Source: Clostridia bacterium
Lineage (GTDB): Bacteria > Bacillota > Clostridia > Oscillospirales > Acutalibacteraceae
DNA: 42,091 nt
Reading direction: 5' to 3'
Assembly (NCBI GenBank): GCA_017473925.1
Contig: JAFUIY010000023.1
Location: 1-42,091, forward strand
The translations under genes were made by a program, and so were the position numbers. The notes beneath the pieces are model-generated. The model did no database searches. It was not told the origin of the DNA and was given only the letters and a program-made list of their open reading frames with translations. Positions within the stretch are counted from its first letter, which is position 1. The number at the start of each line of letters is the position of its first letter. Of this stretch, positions 41,955 through 42,091 are shown piece by piece.

Positions 41955-42091
41955 CAGTAATTTGTCGAGCTGTTTCAATGAACAATTTACAATTTACAAT
42001 GTACAATGATTTGCAATAACCGCCTGTATCGCTACAACTGCACGATTGTAAATTGTACATTGTACATTGTTAATTGGCTCGACAAATTCTG
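41955..42091. repeat. Palindromic MITE-like element, copy 2 (after rplQ)
   Basis: The ends CAGTAATTTGTCGAGC (41955) and GCTCGACAAATTCTG (ending at the window edge) form a 15-bp terminal inverted repeat with one inserted base. The core (41976-42077) matches that of the copy at 9676-9778 with about four differences. It follows the superoperon terminator directly. The right flank lies outside the window. Confidence 0.8.

Overview
The window looks like chromosomal DNA from a Gram-positive anaerobe of the class Clostridia, most likely a Ruminococcus-like gut member of the Oscillospiraceae. The evidence is a ctsR-mcsA-mcsB-clpC operon, a T-box ahead of metG, AGGAGG ribosome binding sites throughout, the Bacillus-type order of the ribosomal superoperon, Cys4 forms of S14, L36, S4 and adenylate kinase, and cohesin- and dockerin-like proteins of the kind seen in fibre degraders. 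The genus is an inference. No tRNA, rRNA, CRISPR array, prophage or transposase gene was seen.

Layout. 1-3.96 kb: a four-gene surface cluster made of a membrane-anchored cohesin-like protein, a single-pass Thr-rich protein, a secreted dockerin protein and a single-pass protein with a cytosolic zinc ribbon. 4.1-7.2 kb: two tandem paralogous lipoproteins with WG-like repeats. 7.2-12.05 kb (minus strand): the protein quality-control operon ctsR-mcsA-mcsB-clpC, behind a consensus promoter bracketed by two CtsR boxes; two of its gaps hold palindromic repeat elements. 12.2-13.3 kb: a stand-alone ATP-pyrophosphatase subunit of GMP synthetase. 13.3-14.06 kb: gene-free, with two strong hairpins. 14.06-19.0 kb: an operon for a leucine-rich-repeat protein, a GPH/MFS-like transporter with an in-frame stop, a PHP phosphoesterase, an alkaline-phosphatase-superfamily enzyme and a 60-residue stub. 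19.0-25.97 kb: HAD phosphatase, aldo/keto reductase-ferredoxin protein, metG with its T-box, trxA-trxB, a small conserved protein, and a radical SAM/SPASM protein. 26.08-41.95 kb: a single uninterrupted S10-spc-alpha superoperon from rpsJ to rplQ, containing secY, adk, map, a KOW protein, infA and rpoA, ended by a strong terminator.

The most unusual signals are: (i) the roughly 310-nt leader before rpsJ, where three hairpins compete for the same bases in the manner of an attenuator; (ii) a family of small palindromic elements that share one end sequence (AAACAGTAATTTGTCGA), sit in a fixed orientation just after gene stops, sometimes supply the stop codon, and carry exchangeable or flipped cores; (iii) the cohesin/dockerin/zinc-ribbon cluster; and (iv) a transporter gene broken by one TAA whose reading frame continues intact for 85 more codons.
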